A stretch of DNA of 64,000 bases from Gammaproteobacteria bacterium (GTDB lineage: Bacteria > Pseudomonadota > Gammaproteobacteria > HTCC5015), in NCBI GenBank assembly GCA_016928055.1, contig JAFGLM010000030.1:31923-95922 (forward strand), in the 5' to 3' direction. The translations under genes and the position numbers were made by a program. A model generated the notes under the pieces. It was not told the DNA's origin, did not search any database, and worked only from the letters and a program-made list of their open reading frames with translations. Shown in pieces: positions 37,624 to 48,547 of this stretch. Position 1 is the first letter of the stretch; every line of letters starts with the position of its first letter.

Positions 37624-37653
37624 AATCTAGCAGTACTGCGCCCGGTATGTCAA
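37624..37653 (-). promoter_or_regulatory. Promoter of the marR-rfaH-neuB operon
   Basis: On the minus strand a perfect -35 TTGACA (37653-37648), an 18-base spacer and a -10 TAGATT (37629-37624) form a good sigma70 promoter. Transcription would start near 37617. This leaves about 33 bases before ATG 37584 but only about 3 before ATG 37614. Confidence 0.65.
37630..37639. promoter_or_regulatory. Palindromic candidate operator in the promoter spacer
   Basis: GCAGTACTGC is a perfect 10-base palindrome directly upstream of the -10 box, between -35 and -10. A dimeric winged-helix regulator bound here would block the promoter, so autoregulation by the MarR-type protein encoded just downstream is a reasonable guess. 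Confidence 0.45.
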
Positions 37654-37739
37654 TTTCCCTTTATGTGCTGTAACTGGACAAAAAGGACATTTTTCGTAGA
37701 TTAAGGGGGGAAAGAGCCGCTTCTGCGGTAAGGTATTCG

Positions 37740-37768
37740 TTGATTTTAGTTGAGTTTTCTTGTAATTT
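37740..37768 (+). promoter_or_regulatory. Candidate promoter of the ATPase gene
   Basis: TTGATT (37740-37745), a 17-base spacer, and TAATTT (37763-37768) give a plausible sigma70 promoter. Transcription would start near 37775, 25 bases before ATG 37800. This supports the shorter start of the ATPase gene, since the longer open frame begins inside the -35 box. Confidence 0.45.
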
Positions 37769-37799
37769 AAATTTCAAATATTCAATTTGCAAGAGTTCG

Positions 37800-39002
37800 A
37801 TGGCAATTAAACGACACCTCGAAGAACGGTTGCTCAGAGCTGTTAACAACTTTCCTGTTGTGACGCTCACCGGCCCGCGCCAGTCCGGCAAAACCACACT
37901 TGCACGCATGGCACTACCACAGCATTCATACGTCAGTCTCGAAGATCCGGACGAACGACGGTTGGCTCTGGACGATCCTCGCGGGTTTCTTAGCCGCTTC
38001 AAGGATAAAGTTATTATCGACGAAGCCCAGCACGCGCCAGATTTGTTTTCTTATATCCAAGGCATCGTTGATCAGAATCAATTAGCCGGGCAATTTGTTT
38101 TGACCGGTTCTCAAAACTTCTTACTCTTACGGCGAATCAGTCAATCGCTGGCCGGGCGATGTGATGTATTACATTTGCTGCCTTTTTCTCATCTCGAACT
38201 GGCACAACAAGCACTCCGGCCAATCGAACAAGCTGCCGAAAGAAACCTCTATTCTATCGACGGTCGGCGCGAAAATTTATTCAATACTTTGTTTGCCGGC
38301 GGCTATCCTCGCATTTACGACAAAGGATTAGAACCCCAAGAATGGCTGGCAAGTTACTACCAGACTTATATCGAACGCGACGTTCGCGAACTACTTCAGG
38401 TCGGCGATATTGAAACATTCGGCCGATTTATGGGCCTTTGCGGTGGCCGTGTCGGACAGTTACTAAATTTATCGGCTTTGGCCAATGACTGTGGAATTAC
38501 TCACACGACGGCTAAACGGTGGTTGAGTGTGTTGGAAGCCAGTTTTATTGTGATGCTACTACGGCCGCATTATAAAAACTTCAGTAAGCGGCTTATCAAA
38601 TCTCCAAAACTCTATTTCCTGGACAGTGGATTACTGTGCTATCTGTTGCGTATCCGCTCACCCGATGAATTAATCCTGCACGCCTCAAGAGGTGCTATTT
38701 TTGAATCGTGGGTCATTTCGGAAGCCGCAAAAAATTTCATACATCGCGGACTTCGCCCCGATATCCATTTCTGGCGCGATTCCACGGGACACGAAATCGA
38801 TTTGCTGATTGAGAATAACGGCAGTTTACAGCCAATAGAGATCAAATCGGGTCAAACATTCTCTTCTGAGTTCGTTAAGAATCTGGACTGGTGGCGACAA
38901 ATCAGTTGCCTGACCGATACAACCGGTCTCGTCATCTACGGTGGTGATACGTCTATTCCATATAAAAACAATCGAATACTGTCGTGGAATTCATGGGGAT
39001 AA
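37800..39002 (+). CDS. AAA-type ATPase with DUF4143 domain
   Basis: This 400-residue protein has the layout of the AAA_14/DUF4143 family. Walker A is GPRQSGKTT at residues 25-33, Walker B-like VIIDEAQHAP follows near residue 80, and LTGSQNFLL is the sensor-like motif. The C-terminal DUF4143 region carries YYQTYIERDVREL and an archaeal-Holliday-junction-nuclease-like end with HEIDLLIENNG and IEIKSG. The family has no settled function. It stands alone on the plus strand between the EPS regulator and rmd, with ribosome binding site AAGAG before ATG 37800, and appears unrelated to polysaccharide synthesis. Confidence 0.85.
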   Translation: MAIKRHLEERLLRAVNNFPVVTLTGPRQSGKTTLARMALPQHSYVSLEDPDERRLALDDPRGFLSRFKDKVIIDEAQHAPDLFSYIQGIVDQNQLAGQFVLTGSQNFLLLRRISQSLAGRCDVLHLLPFSHLELAQQALRPIEQAAERNLYSIDGRRENLFNTLFAGGYPRIYDKGLEPQEWLASYYQTYIERDVRELLQVGDIETFGRFMGLCGGRVGQLLNLSALANDCGITHTTAKRWLSVLEASFIVMLLRPHYKNFSKRLIKSPKLYFLDSGLLCYLLRIRSPDELILHASRGAIFESWVISEAAKNFIHRGLRPDIHFWRDSTGHEIDLLIENNGSLQPIEIKSGQTFSSEFVKNLDWWRQISCLTDTTGLVIYGGDTSIPYKNNRILSWNSWG

Positions 39003-39012
39003 GCAGCCAACT

Positions 39013-39033
39013 TTAAAACGGAATATCGTCATC
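39013..39033 (-). pseudogene. Vestigial 3'-end of an ssb gene (SSB C-terminal tail)
   Basis: The minus strand here encodes DDDIPF and a stop codon, the acidic tip that ends nearly all bacterial SSB proteins. It lies 18 bases after the rmd stop codon in the same frame. The resident ssb at 41013 ends with the same six residues. The two 21-base segments differ at four positions, all synonymous third bases. No SSB OB-fold sequence precedes it. This looks like the leftover end of another ssb allele. Confidence 0.6.
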
Positions 39034-39051
39034 GATCCTGTTTACCGGACT

Positions 39052-39906
39052 TTAATTGGCCAACATCCAGGTTAACGTTTGTTCCAGCTCATAATGAGTG
39101 TACTCACCAATTACACTCTTAAGTAAGCTGTTATCCCCTTTGAGTATTCGCACCTCGTTTGGTCGAACAAAGTCAGGATTAACCTTTATCTCTAACGTAT
39201 GGCCTGTGATCTTCTCGCAAAGGGAAATCACTTCGCGCAGCGAGTATGCCTTGCCCGTGCAAATATTAATGGGCTGACCGGAGACTGTAGGAAGTCGAGC
39301 AATTAATTTTGTATAGGAATCAACGACAAATCTAACATCATTAAATTCGCGCCAAACGTCCAAATTACCAAGCTCGATAACTGATTTTTTTTGCTTAAAA
39401 TGCGCTACGATTTTAGGTATTAGAAAGACTTCATTCTGGCCAACACCCGTATAGTTAAAAGGTCGCGTAATCGTTATTGGTAATTTGTCTTTCCATAATC
39501 CAGCCGCAAGCTCCATCGCATACTTACTCACCGCGTAATCATTCGCCGGGTTTGCCCTGGCGCTCTCACTAATCTTACCCTCAGAGCTATTACCATAAAT
39601 ATTGGCGCTACTCGCAAGCACAACATGCTTAATCTTTGATTCTGAAAACGAAAGCGCCTGAAGCAAATTACGCGTGCCCATCAGGTTTACTTCATATATA
39701 GCATTTGAATCACCGTGACCAACATAGGTAATTGCCGCCAGATGAATAACATAGTGCGGATTTAATTCTGCGATTTCCGCTGCAAGAGAGGGCGCATCAG
39801 TCAGATCGCTAACCAGCGCAACAACCTGATGTCCTTCAGATTCCAGGGCGGGCTGAAGGTATTTCCCAGTAAAACTATCCAGCAGCCCGGTTACCAGGAC
39901 ACACAT
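39052..39906 (-). CDS. rmd: GDP-4-dehydro-6-deoxy-D-mannose reductase
   Basis: This 284-residue SDR would reduce the Gmd product to GDP-D-rhamnose. It has VLVTGLLDSFTGKYLQ in the cofactor site, VVLASSANIYG, YAVSK (YxxxK), and RPFNYTGVGQ, a pattern closer to Rmd than to GDP-fucose synthase. It starts one base after the gmd stop codon. GDP-6-deoxytalose synthase is the main alternative, since C4 stereochemistry cannot be read by eye. Confidence 0.8.
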   Translation of the reverse strand: MCVLVTGLLDSFTGKYLQPALESEGHQVVALVSDLTDAPSLAAEIAELNPHYVIHLAAITYVGHGDSNAIYEVNLMGTRNLLQALSFSESKIKHVVLASSANIYGNSSEGKISESARANPANDYAVSKYAMELAAGLWKDKLPITITRPFNYTGVGQNEVFLIPKIVAHFKQKKSVIELGNLDVWREFNDVRFVVDSYTKLIARLPTVSGQPINICTGKAYSLREVISLCEKITGHTLEIKVNPDFVRPNEVRILKGDNSLLKSVIGEYTHYELEQTLTWMLAN

Positions 39907-39907
39907 A

Positions 39908-40999
<1,092 letters not shown>

Positions 41000-41012
41000 T
41001 CATTAAATTCAA

Positions 41013-41450
41013 TTAGAAAGGGATATCGTCGTCAAAATCGCCGGGGGGAGAATCTGCTCCGGAGCTCGCAGAAGATGACGGTGCTGAATTGAAATCACCT
41101 GTGCCGCTACCGCCTCTGCCGCCAAGCATCTGCATATCGTTGGCAATGATTTTGGTGGTGTAGCGATCCTTGCCGTCTTTATCTTGCCATTTGTCGGTCT
41201 GAATGCGGCCTTCTATATAAACCTGCGAACCCTTGCGCAGGTATTCGCCCGCTATTTCAGCCAGACGGCCAAACATGGCAACACGGTGCCATTCAGTGCG
41301 TTCCTGTTTATCGCCACTCTGTTTGTCCTTCCATGACTCGGTGGTCGCCAGACTCAGATTGGTCACCGCCGAACCACTTGGCATGTATTTCACTTCCGGA
41401 TCTGCTCCGAGATGTCCAATCAGAATTACCTTATTTATACCTTTAGCCAT
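41013..41450 (-). CDS. ssb: Single-stranded DNA-binding protein
   Basis: SSB coats single-stranded DNA in replication, repair and recombination. The 145-residue protein has an OB fold in the first 110 residues ([16 protein letters not shown] at the start, [27 protein letters not shown]), a short Gly/Ser-rich linker, and the DDDIPF tip that binds partner proteins. AGGGG lies upstream of ATG 41450. It follows the MFS gene by 65 bases, a common gammaproteobacterial order. I see no LexA box before it. Confidence 0.97.
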   Translation of the reverse strand: MAKGINKVILIGHLGADPEVKYMPSGSAVTNLSLATTESWKDKQSGDKQERTEWHRVAMFGRLAEIAGEYLRKGSQVYIEGRIQTDKWQDKDGKDRYTTKIIANDMQMLGGRGGSGTGDFNSAPSSSASSGADSPPGDFDDDIPF

Positions 41451-41515
41451 GCTTTACCCCTGAAGTATGTTGACACCCAAATAAATGAGTCACCTACGTG
41501 AACGGCTGCGAAAAT

Positions 41516-42742
41516 CTAACTTTCCGAATCCCCTGCCAACTTAATGCTAAAAGCGGCTGAGGTATCCTGATCAATATCCGAAAACAGGATCATGATCAAT
41601 AACCAGGTCGCGATTATACCCGAACTGCAAATAAAGATGGCTTGTAAGCCCCAGTATTCGAGTATCAGCCCACCGAACAACCCACCAAAGAAGATACCCG
41701 CAAACTGACAGGTCGAAAATATACCCATCACCGCGCCCCTGTGTTTGGAAGGCGCGCGTCTTGAAGTGAACGAGGGCAACACGGCCTCCAGTGCATTAAA
41801 ACCAACAAAAAAGAAAATGAGAGCAGAAACAACGCTATAGAACTCCGGCTCTAGTAAACCAAGCACTAATAGCGATGACATGCTGAATAACGCCGCCAAC
41901 AATAGGAACTGGCCGCCTCGGCCTTTGCGCTCAGCCCACAACAGGCCCGGCAACATGATAACCAAAGACGAACCCATCACAATCAGATAAAGCCACCAAT
42001 GTTGACCGGTCGCCATTTTGAATTGATCGCGAAGTAACAGGGGTACCGCGATAAAACTGGCTGTCAAAACAGCGTGGATTGAGAAAATTCCGGCATTTAA
42101 GCCGATAAATCTGCGGTCGATCAACAGTGAAAAAGAAAAAGTCGATCGGCTGCTTTCGAAAGATTTGGACTTTTGCGCGTCATCATTCGCCACCGCAGGC
42201 AATACCCACCACAACACGATAATGGCCAACACCGCCATCAGCGCGGTGAACAAAAATAATCCGCGCCCGCCAATCCAGCTGTAAATCACCGGACCAATAA
42301 CAAGTGCTGTAATAAATGCTGCCCCGATGCTGCCGCCAATAGCGGCCATCGCCAGGCTGCGCTGGCTTTCTCGTGTTGAATCAGCAACCAGCGCTAAAAT
42401 TGCGGCCGCGACAGCTCCTGCACCTTGTAAAGCACGACCGGCTATGAGCACGACTATTGTCTCTGCATAAGCTGCCAGCACACTGCCCAGCATAAATATG
42501 AGCAATCCCAGCGTAATAACGAGGCGCCGGTCCCAGCGATCCGACAATATGCCAAATGGAATTTGCAGCAGCGCCTGTGTGCAACCGTAAATACCAACAG
42601 CAATCCCTATCAGCGGTGCGGTGGCGTCCGGGAAGTGGCCGGCGTAGAGCACCATCACCGGTATCAGCATAAACAAGCCCAGCATGCGCACCGCGTAAAT
42701 GATTGCCAACGCCGAAACAGCGCGCTTTTCCCTGGATAACAT
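41516..42742 (-). CDS. Major facilitator superfamily transporter
   Basis: This 408-residue protein has about 12 hydrophobic helices. The MFS motif A between helices 2 and 3 reads GILSDRWDRRLVI, and motif C-like glycine-rich sequence follows in helix 5 (GGSIGAAF). It belongs to the transporter group found between uvrA and ssb in many gammaproteobacteria. Substrate is not known. It is divergent from uvrA, with the intergenic region 42743-42911 shared. Confidence 0.88.
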   Translation of the reverse strand: MLSREKRAVSALAIIYAVRMLGLFMLIPVMVLYAGHFPDATAPLIGIAVGIYGCTQALLQIPFGILSDRWDRRLVITLGLLIFMLGSVLAAYAETIVVLIAGRALQGAGAVAAAILALVADSTRESQRSLAMAAIGGSIGAAFITALVIGPVIYSWIGGRGLFLFTALMAVLAIIVLWWVLPAVANDDAQKSKSFESSRSTFSFSLLIDRRFIGLNAGIFSIHAVLTASFIAVPLLLRDQFKMATGQHWWLYLIVMGSSLVIMLPGLLWAERKGRGGQFLLLAALFSMSSLLVLGLLEPEFYSVVSALIFFFVGFNALEAVLPSFTSRRAPSKHRGAVMGIFSTCQFAGIFFGGLFGGLILEYWGLQAIFICSSGIIATWLLIMILFSDIDQDTSAAFSIKLAGDSES

Positions 42743-42911
42743 GTGGTTTTGTCGCTCGCTAATACTGATCTAAATCAATGGCTCAACGGTTGCTTTTACA
42801 GAAAGCGCGCCATGGTAACAGATTAACGCCAGGCTACCCGTCAAAATTGTGATTAGCAGCGAGTCATCAAGCTCCGATATACTAGTTCGTTTTCCCGCCC
42901 AAGAAGGCAAT

Positions 42912-45731
42912 ATGGATACTATCCAGCTGCGTGGCGCACGCACCCACAATCTGAAAAATATTGATCTGGACCTGCCACGCGACAAGCTGATCCTGATCAC
43001 AGGTTTGTCGGGTTCCGGCAAATCGTCTCTGGCCTTCGATACCATCTTCGCCGAAGGTCAGCGCCGCTATGTCGAATCTCTGTCGGCCTATGCCCGCCAA
43101 TTTTTATCGGTTATGGAAAAACCGGATATTGATCATATCGAAGGGCTTTCACCGGCTATTTCGATTGAACAAAAAGCCACCTCGCATAATCCTCGTTCGA
43201 CGGTTGGAACGATTACGGAAATCTATGACTACCTGCGTTTGTTATTTGCCCGCGCGGGCATTCCGCGTTGCCCTGAGCACGATGTCTCACTTGAGGCGCA
43301 AACCATAAGCCAGATGGTGGACAAAGTTCTGAGCCTGTCGGAAGACCAGCGGTTGATGTTGTTGGCACCTGTTGTACAGGAGCGCAAAGGCGAACATATC
43401 CAGTTATTGCAGCAACTACACGCACAAGGTTTTTTGCGTGCCCGCATTGATGGTGAAGTGGTTGAACTGGACGATCCACCCACACTGGATCTCCGTCGTA
43501 AACATACGATCGAAGTGGTCGTCGATCGTTTTAAAGTCCGCGCAGATATTCGTCTGCGTCTGGCTGAATCATTTGAAACCACATTAAATCTGACCGATGG
43601 TCTGGCTCGCATCGCTTCATACGAAGGGGACGCGGAAGAACTTACTTTCTCCGCTAAATTCGCCTGCCCACACTGTGGTTACAGTATCGCCGAGCTTGAG
43701 CCGCGCCTGTTTTCCTTTAACAACCCGGTTGGCGCCTGCCCGAATTGCGACGGTCTGGGTGTTGAGCAATTCTTTGATCCGTCCCGCATCGTAGCGCAAG
43801 CCCATTTAAGCGTCGCTGGCGGTGCGATTCGGGGCTGGGATCGACGCAGCACCTACTACTACCAGATGCTGCTCTCGGTCGCTCAACACTATGGTTTTGA
43901 TATTGAAAAACCGTTCAATCGTTTACCCAAGTCTGCCCGGCAAACGATACTTTATGGCAGCGGCGATGAGGCTATCGAATTCACTTACCAATCAGAGCGT
44001 GGCCGCAGCTTTACGCGAGATCATCCTTTCGAAGGCATCATCCCGAATATGCAGCGGCGCCTAAGGGAAACCCAATCGCAAGCCGTGCGGGAGGAATTGA
44101 GTAAGTATCTGACGCAACGTGATTGTCAGCAGTGCGGCGGTGCCCGTTTGAACCAGGCCGCCCGGCACGTATTTGTCGATGGTCACAACCTGCCCGAGCT
44201 GACAGCACGCTCAATCGAAGAAGTCCTTGGATTCTTCAACAATCTGACCTTACCCGGTCGACGCGGTGAAATCGCCCAGAAGATTCTGCGCGAGATTGTG
44301 CTCAGACTGGAGTTTTTGGTGAATGTAGGACTGGACTACCTGACCCTGGATCGCAGTGCGGAGACGCTCTCTGGGGGCGAAGCGCAGCGAATCCGTTTAG
44401 CCAGCCAGATCGGGGCCGGCCTGGTGGGTGTCATGTATATCCTCGACGAACCTTCCATCGGATTGCATCAACGGGATAATGCCCGTCTGTTATCGACCCT
44501 GACTCATCTCCGCGATCTGGGCAATACGGTTATTGTTGTTGAGCATGACGAAGACGCGATTCGCTCTGCCGACCATGTGGTGGACATCGGTCCGGGCGCC
44601 GGCATCCATGGAGGCTACATTATCGCCCAGGGCACCCCTGACGATATTACTAACAACAAAAACTCATTAACCGGCCAGTACCTGTCTGGAAGAAAAACCA
44701 TCCCCTTGCCGAAGCTGCGCACTCCACGACAACCGAATTGCGAAATTAAAATGATCGGTGCAAGCGGCAATAACCTGAAACAATTGAACGCCAGTATTCC
44801 GGTGGGGCTATTCACCTGTGTAACCGGTGTATCCGGTTCGGGTAAATCCACCTTAATCAACGACACTCTGTACCGGTATTTTGCCAACCAGATCAATCGT
44901 GCCAGCCATTCACCTGCGCCATGTAAGAACATTCAGGGCATCGAACATTTCGACAACGTCGTTGATATTGACCAGAGCCCGATCGGTCGAACGCCACGTT
45001 CTAATCCGGCTACTTACACCGGGGTGTTTACACCCATTCGCGAATTGTTTTCTGGCACGCAGGAAGCGCGCTCGCGCGGCTACAACCCGGGGCGCTTCAG
45101 TTTCAATGTTAAAGGTGGCCGTTGCGAAGCCTGTCAGGGCGATGGCGTGATAAAAGTGGAAATGCATTTTTTACCCGATATCTACGTACCTTGTGATGTT
45201 TGCAAGGGCAAGCGCTATAACCGGGAAACGCTGGAAATACACTACAAAGGCAAGACCATACATCAGGTGCTGGCTTTAACCGTTGAAGAAGCATTTAGTT
45301 TCTTTAGCGCCATCCCTGTACTGCAAAGGAAGCTGCAAACCCTGCTGGATGTAGGTTTGTCGTATATCACCCTGGGTCAAAATGCGACGACACTTTCAGG
45401 CGGTGAAGCACAACGCATCAAACTCGCAAAAGAATTATCTCGTCGCGATACTGGAAAAACACTATACATCCTGGACGAACCAACAACCGGTTTGCATTTT
45501 CATGATGTTGAACAACTACTAAAGGTGTTACACCGACTGCGTGATCACGGTAACACCGTTGTTGTTATTGAACATAATCTCGATGTCATTAAAACCGCCG
45601 ACTGGATTATTGACCTTGGTCCGGAAGGGGGTAATAAAGGTGGTCAGTTAATCGCCGAAGGCACACCGGAACAGATCGCCAAATTAAAACATTCCTTTAC
45701 CGGGCAATATTTAAAACCAAAACTCAAGTGA
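42912..45731 (+). CDS. uvrA: Excinuclease ABC subunit A
   Basis: UvrA recognises damaged DNA in nucleotide excision repair with UvrB. It is 939 residues from ATG 42912, which follows GAAGG; the longer frame from 42849 adds 21 residues not seen in the family. Both ABC modules are complete: Walker [10 protein letters not shown] and GVSGSGKST, signatures LSGGEAQRI in each half, and Walker [11 protein letters not shown] and [10 protein letters not shown]. Zinc-binding CxxC pairs appear at CPHCG/CPNCDG and [15 protein letters not shown] found no clear LexA box upstream. Confidence 0.97.
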   Translation: MDTIQLRGARTHNLKNIDLDLPRDKLILITGLSGSGKSSLAFDTIFAEGQRRYVESLSAYARQFLSVMEKPDIDHIEGLSPAISIEQKATSHNPRSTVGTITEIYDYLRLLFARAGIPRCPEHDVSLEAQTISQMVDKVLSLSEDQRLMLLAPVVQERKGEHIQLLQQLHAQGFLRARIDGEVVELDDPPTLDLRRKHTIEVVVDRFKVRADIRLRLAESFETTLNLTDGLARIASYEGDAEELTFSAKFACPHCGYSIAELEPRLFSFNNPVGACPNCDGLGVEQFFDPSRIVAQAHLSVAGGAIRGWDRRSTYYYQMLLSVAQHYGFDIEKPFNRLPKSARQTILYGSGDEAIEFTYQSERGRSFTRDHPFEGIIPNMQRRLRETQSQAVREELSKYLTQRDCQQCGGARLNQAARHVFVDGHNLPELTARSIEEVLGFFNNLTLPGRRGEIAQKILREIVLRLEFLVNVGLDYLTLDRSAETLSGGEAQRIRLASQIGAGLVGVMYILDEPSIGLHQRDNARLLSTLTHLRDLGNTVIVVEHDEDAIRSADHVVDIGPGAGIHGGYIIAQGTPDDITNNKNSLTGQYLSGRKTIPLPKLRTPRQPNCEIKMIGASGNNLKQLNASIPVGLFTCVTGVSGSGKSTLINDTLYRYFANQINRASHSPAPCKNIQGIEHFDNVVDIDQSPIGRTPRSNPATYTGVFTPIRELFSGTQEARSRGYNPGRFSFNVKGGRCEACQGDGVIKVEMHFLPDIYVPCDVCKGKRYNRETLEIHYKGKTIHQVLALTVEEAFSFFSAIPVLQRKLQTLLDVGLSYITLGQNATTLSGGEAQRIKLAKELSRRDTGKTLYILDEPTTGLHFHDVEQLLKVLHRLRDHGNTVVVIEHNLDVIKTADWIIDLGPEGGNKGGQLIAEGTPEQIAKLKHSFTGQYLKPKLK

Positions 45732-45820
45732 ACCACAAAAAACTGGTTTTATTAGCGCGGTCACCTAGAATAGCGCGCTCCAGCCCGGATAGCAGACCGC
45801 CCTAAAATTCTTCCACTTAC

Positions 45821-46339
45821 ATGATGCAAACAACCACATCCCCACAATCAACTGCTGAACAACTCAAGTCTGCGATGCGACGCATGGCATCATCGGTATG
45901 CGTTGTTACCAGCCTGGATCGGGCCGGCAATCCCCACGCTATAACCGCAACTTCGGTTAGTTCATTATCACTGGAACCAGCCGCGCTACTGGTTAGCGTT
46001 AATCGCCTAGCGGCCGTGCATGCGGCGATCATAGAAAGCAATGCCTTTTGCATTAACATCCTGAATAACAAGCAGAAATTGATCTCGGAGCAATGCAGTC
46101 GGCGAGAACTGGAAGAGGGTTATTTGTCGCAAACACCATGGCGCAGAGATAAATCCGGGATTCCGTATTTGCCTGAAGGCCTGGCTTGTGTATTCTGTGC
46201 ACTAGATCGGGCCATAGAATACAGCACTCATAGTATATTTATCGGCCAGGTTCAGCGTACTCAGCTTCATGGCGAAATCGCGCCGCTGATATACTTTGAC
46301 GGACAGTATTTTACCCATGGGTCAACCTTGATGGATTAG
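45821..46339 (+). CDS. Flavin reductase-like domain protein
   Basis: This 172-residue protein has the FMN-binding split-barrel of short-chain flavin reductases (HpaC type). Landmarks are RRMASSVCVVTS at the start, NPHAITATSVSSLSLEPAALLVSVN, and FCINILN. Such proteins supply reduced flavin to monooxygenases. It is 15 bases upstream of the E1-alpha gene and is probably in its operon. Why it is coupled to a 2-oxoacid dehydrogenase is unclear; no monooxygenase is nearby. Confidence 0.82.
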   Translation: MMQTTTSPQSTAEQLKSAMRRMASSVCVVTSLDRAGNPHAITATSVSSLSLEPAALLVSVNRLAAVHAAIIESNAFCINILNNKQKLISEQCSRRELEEGYLSQTPWRRDKSGIPYLPEGLACVFCALDRAIEYSTHSIFIGQVQRTQLHGEIAPLIYFDGQYFTHGSTLMD

Positions 46340-46354
46340 AGACTGGAAAAGCGA

Positions 46355-47506
46355 ATGATTAAACCCGTAGCAAAACAAGCCAATAAAAACGCCAACCTGC
46401 GTCAGACGGGCATTGATGCCGCCACTAAAGTTGTGGCCAATTTTAGCATTCGCTCGGTCCAGTACTTAGATGAAAATGCCAATATTGTTCACGATCTGCC
46501 CATGTTCGCCGAAGATAGCGCCGAATTACTTAAACTTTTCCGCACTATGCTGCTCTTACACCATTTTGATCGAAAGGTCTTGATGCTGCACCGTACCGGC
46601 AAAATTGGGACTTACCCGGGCACTCTGGGGCAGGAAGCGGTGGGAGTAGGCATGGCCAGTGCCCTGACTGATGACGATATCCTGGTTCCCTACTACCGTA
46701 GTGTCACGGATTTGTATGTTCGCGGCGTCAGACTGCACGAAGTCCTTGCCTTTTGGATCGGTGATGAGCGCGGCCTTGATTTCAAAGACCCACGCGCAAG
46801 AAACGATCTACCTTTACCCATATGTATTTCCTCCCAGATTCCTCATGCCGCCGGAGTGGCCAACGCCATTCGCATCCGCGGCCAGAAAAACCGCGCAGTG
46901 CTAACAGCAATCGGCGACGGCGGTACTTCAGAGGGCGATTTCTATGAAGGTTTGAATTGCGCGGGCACCTGGAAACTGCCACTGGTAATTGTTATCAATA
47001 ACAACCGTTGGGCATTAACCGAGCCCAACAAATGCCAAACCGCTTGTCAGACCCTGGCTCAAAAAGCCATTGCCGGTGGCTTTGAAGGTATCCAGGTTGA
47101 CGGTAACGACGTCATCGCAGTTCGTGCAACCGTCGATGAAGCCCTGCAGAAAGCACGCGCTGGCGGCGGCCCCACGCTTATAGAAGCCTTAACCTATCGC
47201 CTTTGCGCACATACCACTATCGATAATCTGGAACGATACGTCGACAAGGAAGAGTACGATCAAGCCTGGCAAAAAGAGCCGCTGATACGTTTACGAAAAT
47301 TATTACAGGTGCGGGAAGTGCTGGATGAAGCCAGTGAAACCCGCATGCTGAACGAGATTAAAGAGGAAATCGAACACGAAGTGGAACTGGCATTGAGCCT
47401 GCCTTTGCAACCACCCGAGGCAATATTCGATTACCTCTATGCTGAGCTGCCGGAGCGGCAACAGGCACAGCGAGCCGAGGTATCGGCTCGCTGGAGGAAA
47501 AACTGA
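46355..47506 (+). CDS. pdhA: 2-oxoacid dehydrogenase (pyruvate type) E1 component, alpha subunit
   Basis: This is the thiamine-diphosphate-binding alpha subunit of a heterotetrameric E1. It is 383 residues, with the ThDP motif beginning GDGGTSEGDFYEG and ending VIVINNNRWA about 30 residues later, and TYPGTLGQEAVGVGMA near the N-terminus. RLCAHTTIDNLERY corresponds to the phosphorylation-loop region of E1-alpha. The family is split between pyruvate and branched-chain oxoacid enzymes; the sequence resembles pyruvate dehydrogenase of Gram-positive type. It overlaps the beta subunit gene by one base. Confidence 0.9.
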   Translation: MIKPVAKQANKNANLRQTGIDAATKVVANFSIRSVQYLDENANIVHDLPMFAEDSAELLKLFRTMLLLHHFDRKVLMLHRTGKIGTYPGTLGQEAVGVGMASALTDDDILVPYYRSVTDLYVRGVRLHEVLAFWIGDERGLDFKDPRARNDLPLPICISSQIPHAAGVANAIRIRGQKNRAVLTAIGDGGTSEGDFYEGLNCAGTWKLPLVIVINNNRWALTEPNKCQTACQTLAQKAIAGGFEGIQVDGNDVIAVRATVDEALQKARAGGGPTLIEALTYRLCAHTTIDNLERYVDKEEYDQAWQKEPLIRLRKLLQVREVLDEASETRMLNEIKEEIEHEVELALSLPLQPPEAIFDYLYAELPERQQAQRAEVSARWRKN

Positions 47507-48486
47507 TGGCCGCGATTACACTCCTGGAAGGTGTCAACATGGCCATTGATCATGAGATGGCTCGTGACATCAATGTCGTCGCGCTGGGGCAGGATGTTGG
47601 TAAAAGTGGCGGTGTATTTAGAGCAACGGATGGCTTATACAAAAAATACGGTGAAAATCGGGTGTTGGACACCCCTCTCGCAGAATCACTGATTGTTGGA
47701 TTATCGGTTGGCATGGCCTCCCAACAAATGCGCCCGATTGCAGAGATCCAGTTTATGGGTTTTATTTTTCCCAGTTTCAACCAGATCGCCACCGCAGCCG
47801 CCAGAATGCGCAATCGAACCCGCGGTCGTATTACCTTACCGATGGTTATTCGCATGCCCTATGGAGGCGGCATTCATGCACCGGAACACCATTCGGAAAG
47901 CACCGAGGCCTTATTAGCGCATCTACCCGGTATCAAAGTGGTCGTACCATCAACACCGGAACGAGCCTACGGATTGCTGTTGGCAGCGATACGCGATCCG
48001 GATCCGGTTATCTTTCTTGAACCAAAACGCATTTATCGTGCGGTAAAACAGGAAGTGGAAGACAACGGTGAAGCATACCCACTGGAAAGCTGTTTTATTG
48101 ATCGCGAGGGAACCGATATTACGCTGGTAAGCTGGGGTGCCATGATGCAGGAAACCCTCAAAGCGGCCGATTTAATGGAAAAAGAAGGTGTCAGTTGCGA
48201 AGTCATTGATCTGGTTACCCTCAATCCAATTGATATTCCAACCATTGTCGAGTCGGTTGAAAAAACCGGTCGCTGTATCATTATTCATGAAGCAACGCGT
48301 GCCGGCGGTTTGGGTTCGGAGATCGCCGCAGAATTATCTGAAAAAGCGTTATTGTCCTTATATGCACCGATCGGGCGCGTAACAGGTTATGACACCATCG
48401 TGCCGTATCCCAAATCTGAACATTATTTTATGCCTGATAAGGATCGCATCGTGGATGAGATCCGTAAAGCGATGGAATACCACTAG
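47506..48486 (+). CDS. pdhB: 2-oxoacid dehydrogenase E1 component, beta subunit
   Basis: The 326-residue beta subunit forms the E1 active site with PdhA. Motifs are LLEGVNMAIDHEMARD, GQDVGKSGGVFRATDGL, DTPLAESLIVGLSVGMA, QFMGFIFPSFNQ, and RMPYGGGIHAPEHHSES, followed by the transketolase C-terminal domain with EATRAGGLGSEIAA. The start ATG overlaps the pdhA stop (TGATG), and GGAGG lies just upstream, so the subunits are made together. Confidence 0.93.
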   Translation: MAAITLLEGVNMAIDHEMARDINVVALGQDVGKSGGVFRATDGLYKKYGENRVLDTPLAESLIVGLSVGMASQQMRPIAEIQFMGFIFPSFNQIATAAARMRNRTRGRITLPMVIRMPYGGGIHAPEHHSESTEALLAHLPGIKVVVPSTPERAYGLLLAAIRDPDPVIFLEPKRIYRAVKQEVEDNGEAYPLESCFIDREGTDITLVSWGAMMQETLKAADLMEKEGVSCEVIDLVTLNPIDIPTIVESVEKTGRCIIIHEATRAGGLGSEIAAELSEKALLSLYAPIGRVTGYDTIVPYPKSEHYFMPDKDRIVDEIRKAMEYH

Positions 48487-48547
48487 ATTTTAATCGGTTA
48501 CCGTTTTTATAGCGTGATTTTTTATACAGAAATAATTGGGGGTTGTT

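Noticed and set aside
41106..41114. Second GGCGGTAGC nonamer on the minus strand
   Set aside because: It is inside the Gly-rich linker of ssb and lacks the GTGC extension; best explained by glycine codons, not an ops site.
42743..42911. Search for a LexA box between the MFS gene and uvrA
   Set aside because: No CTG-N10-CAG palindrome of LexA type is present by eye; none is claimed for uvrA or ssb here.
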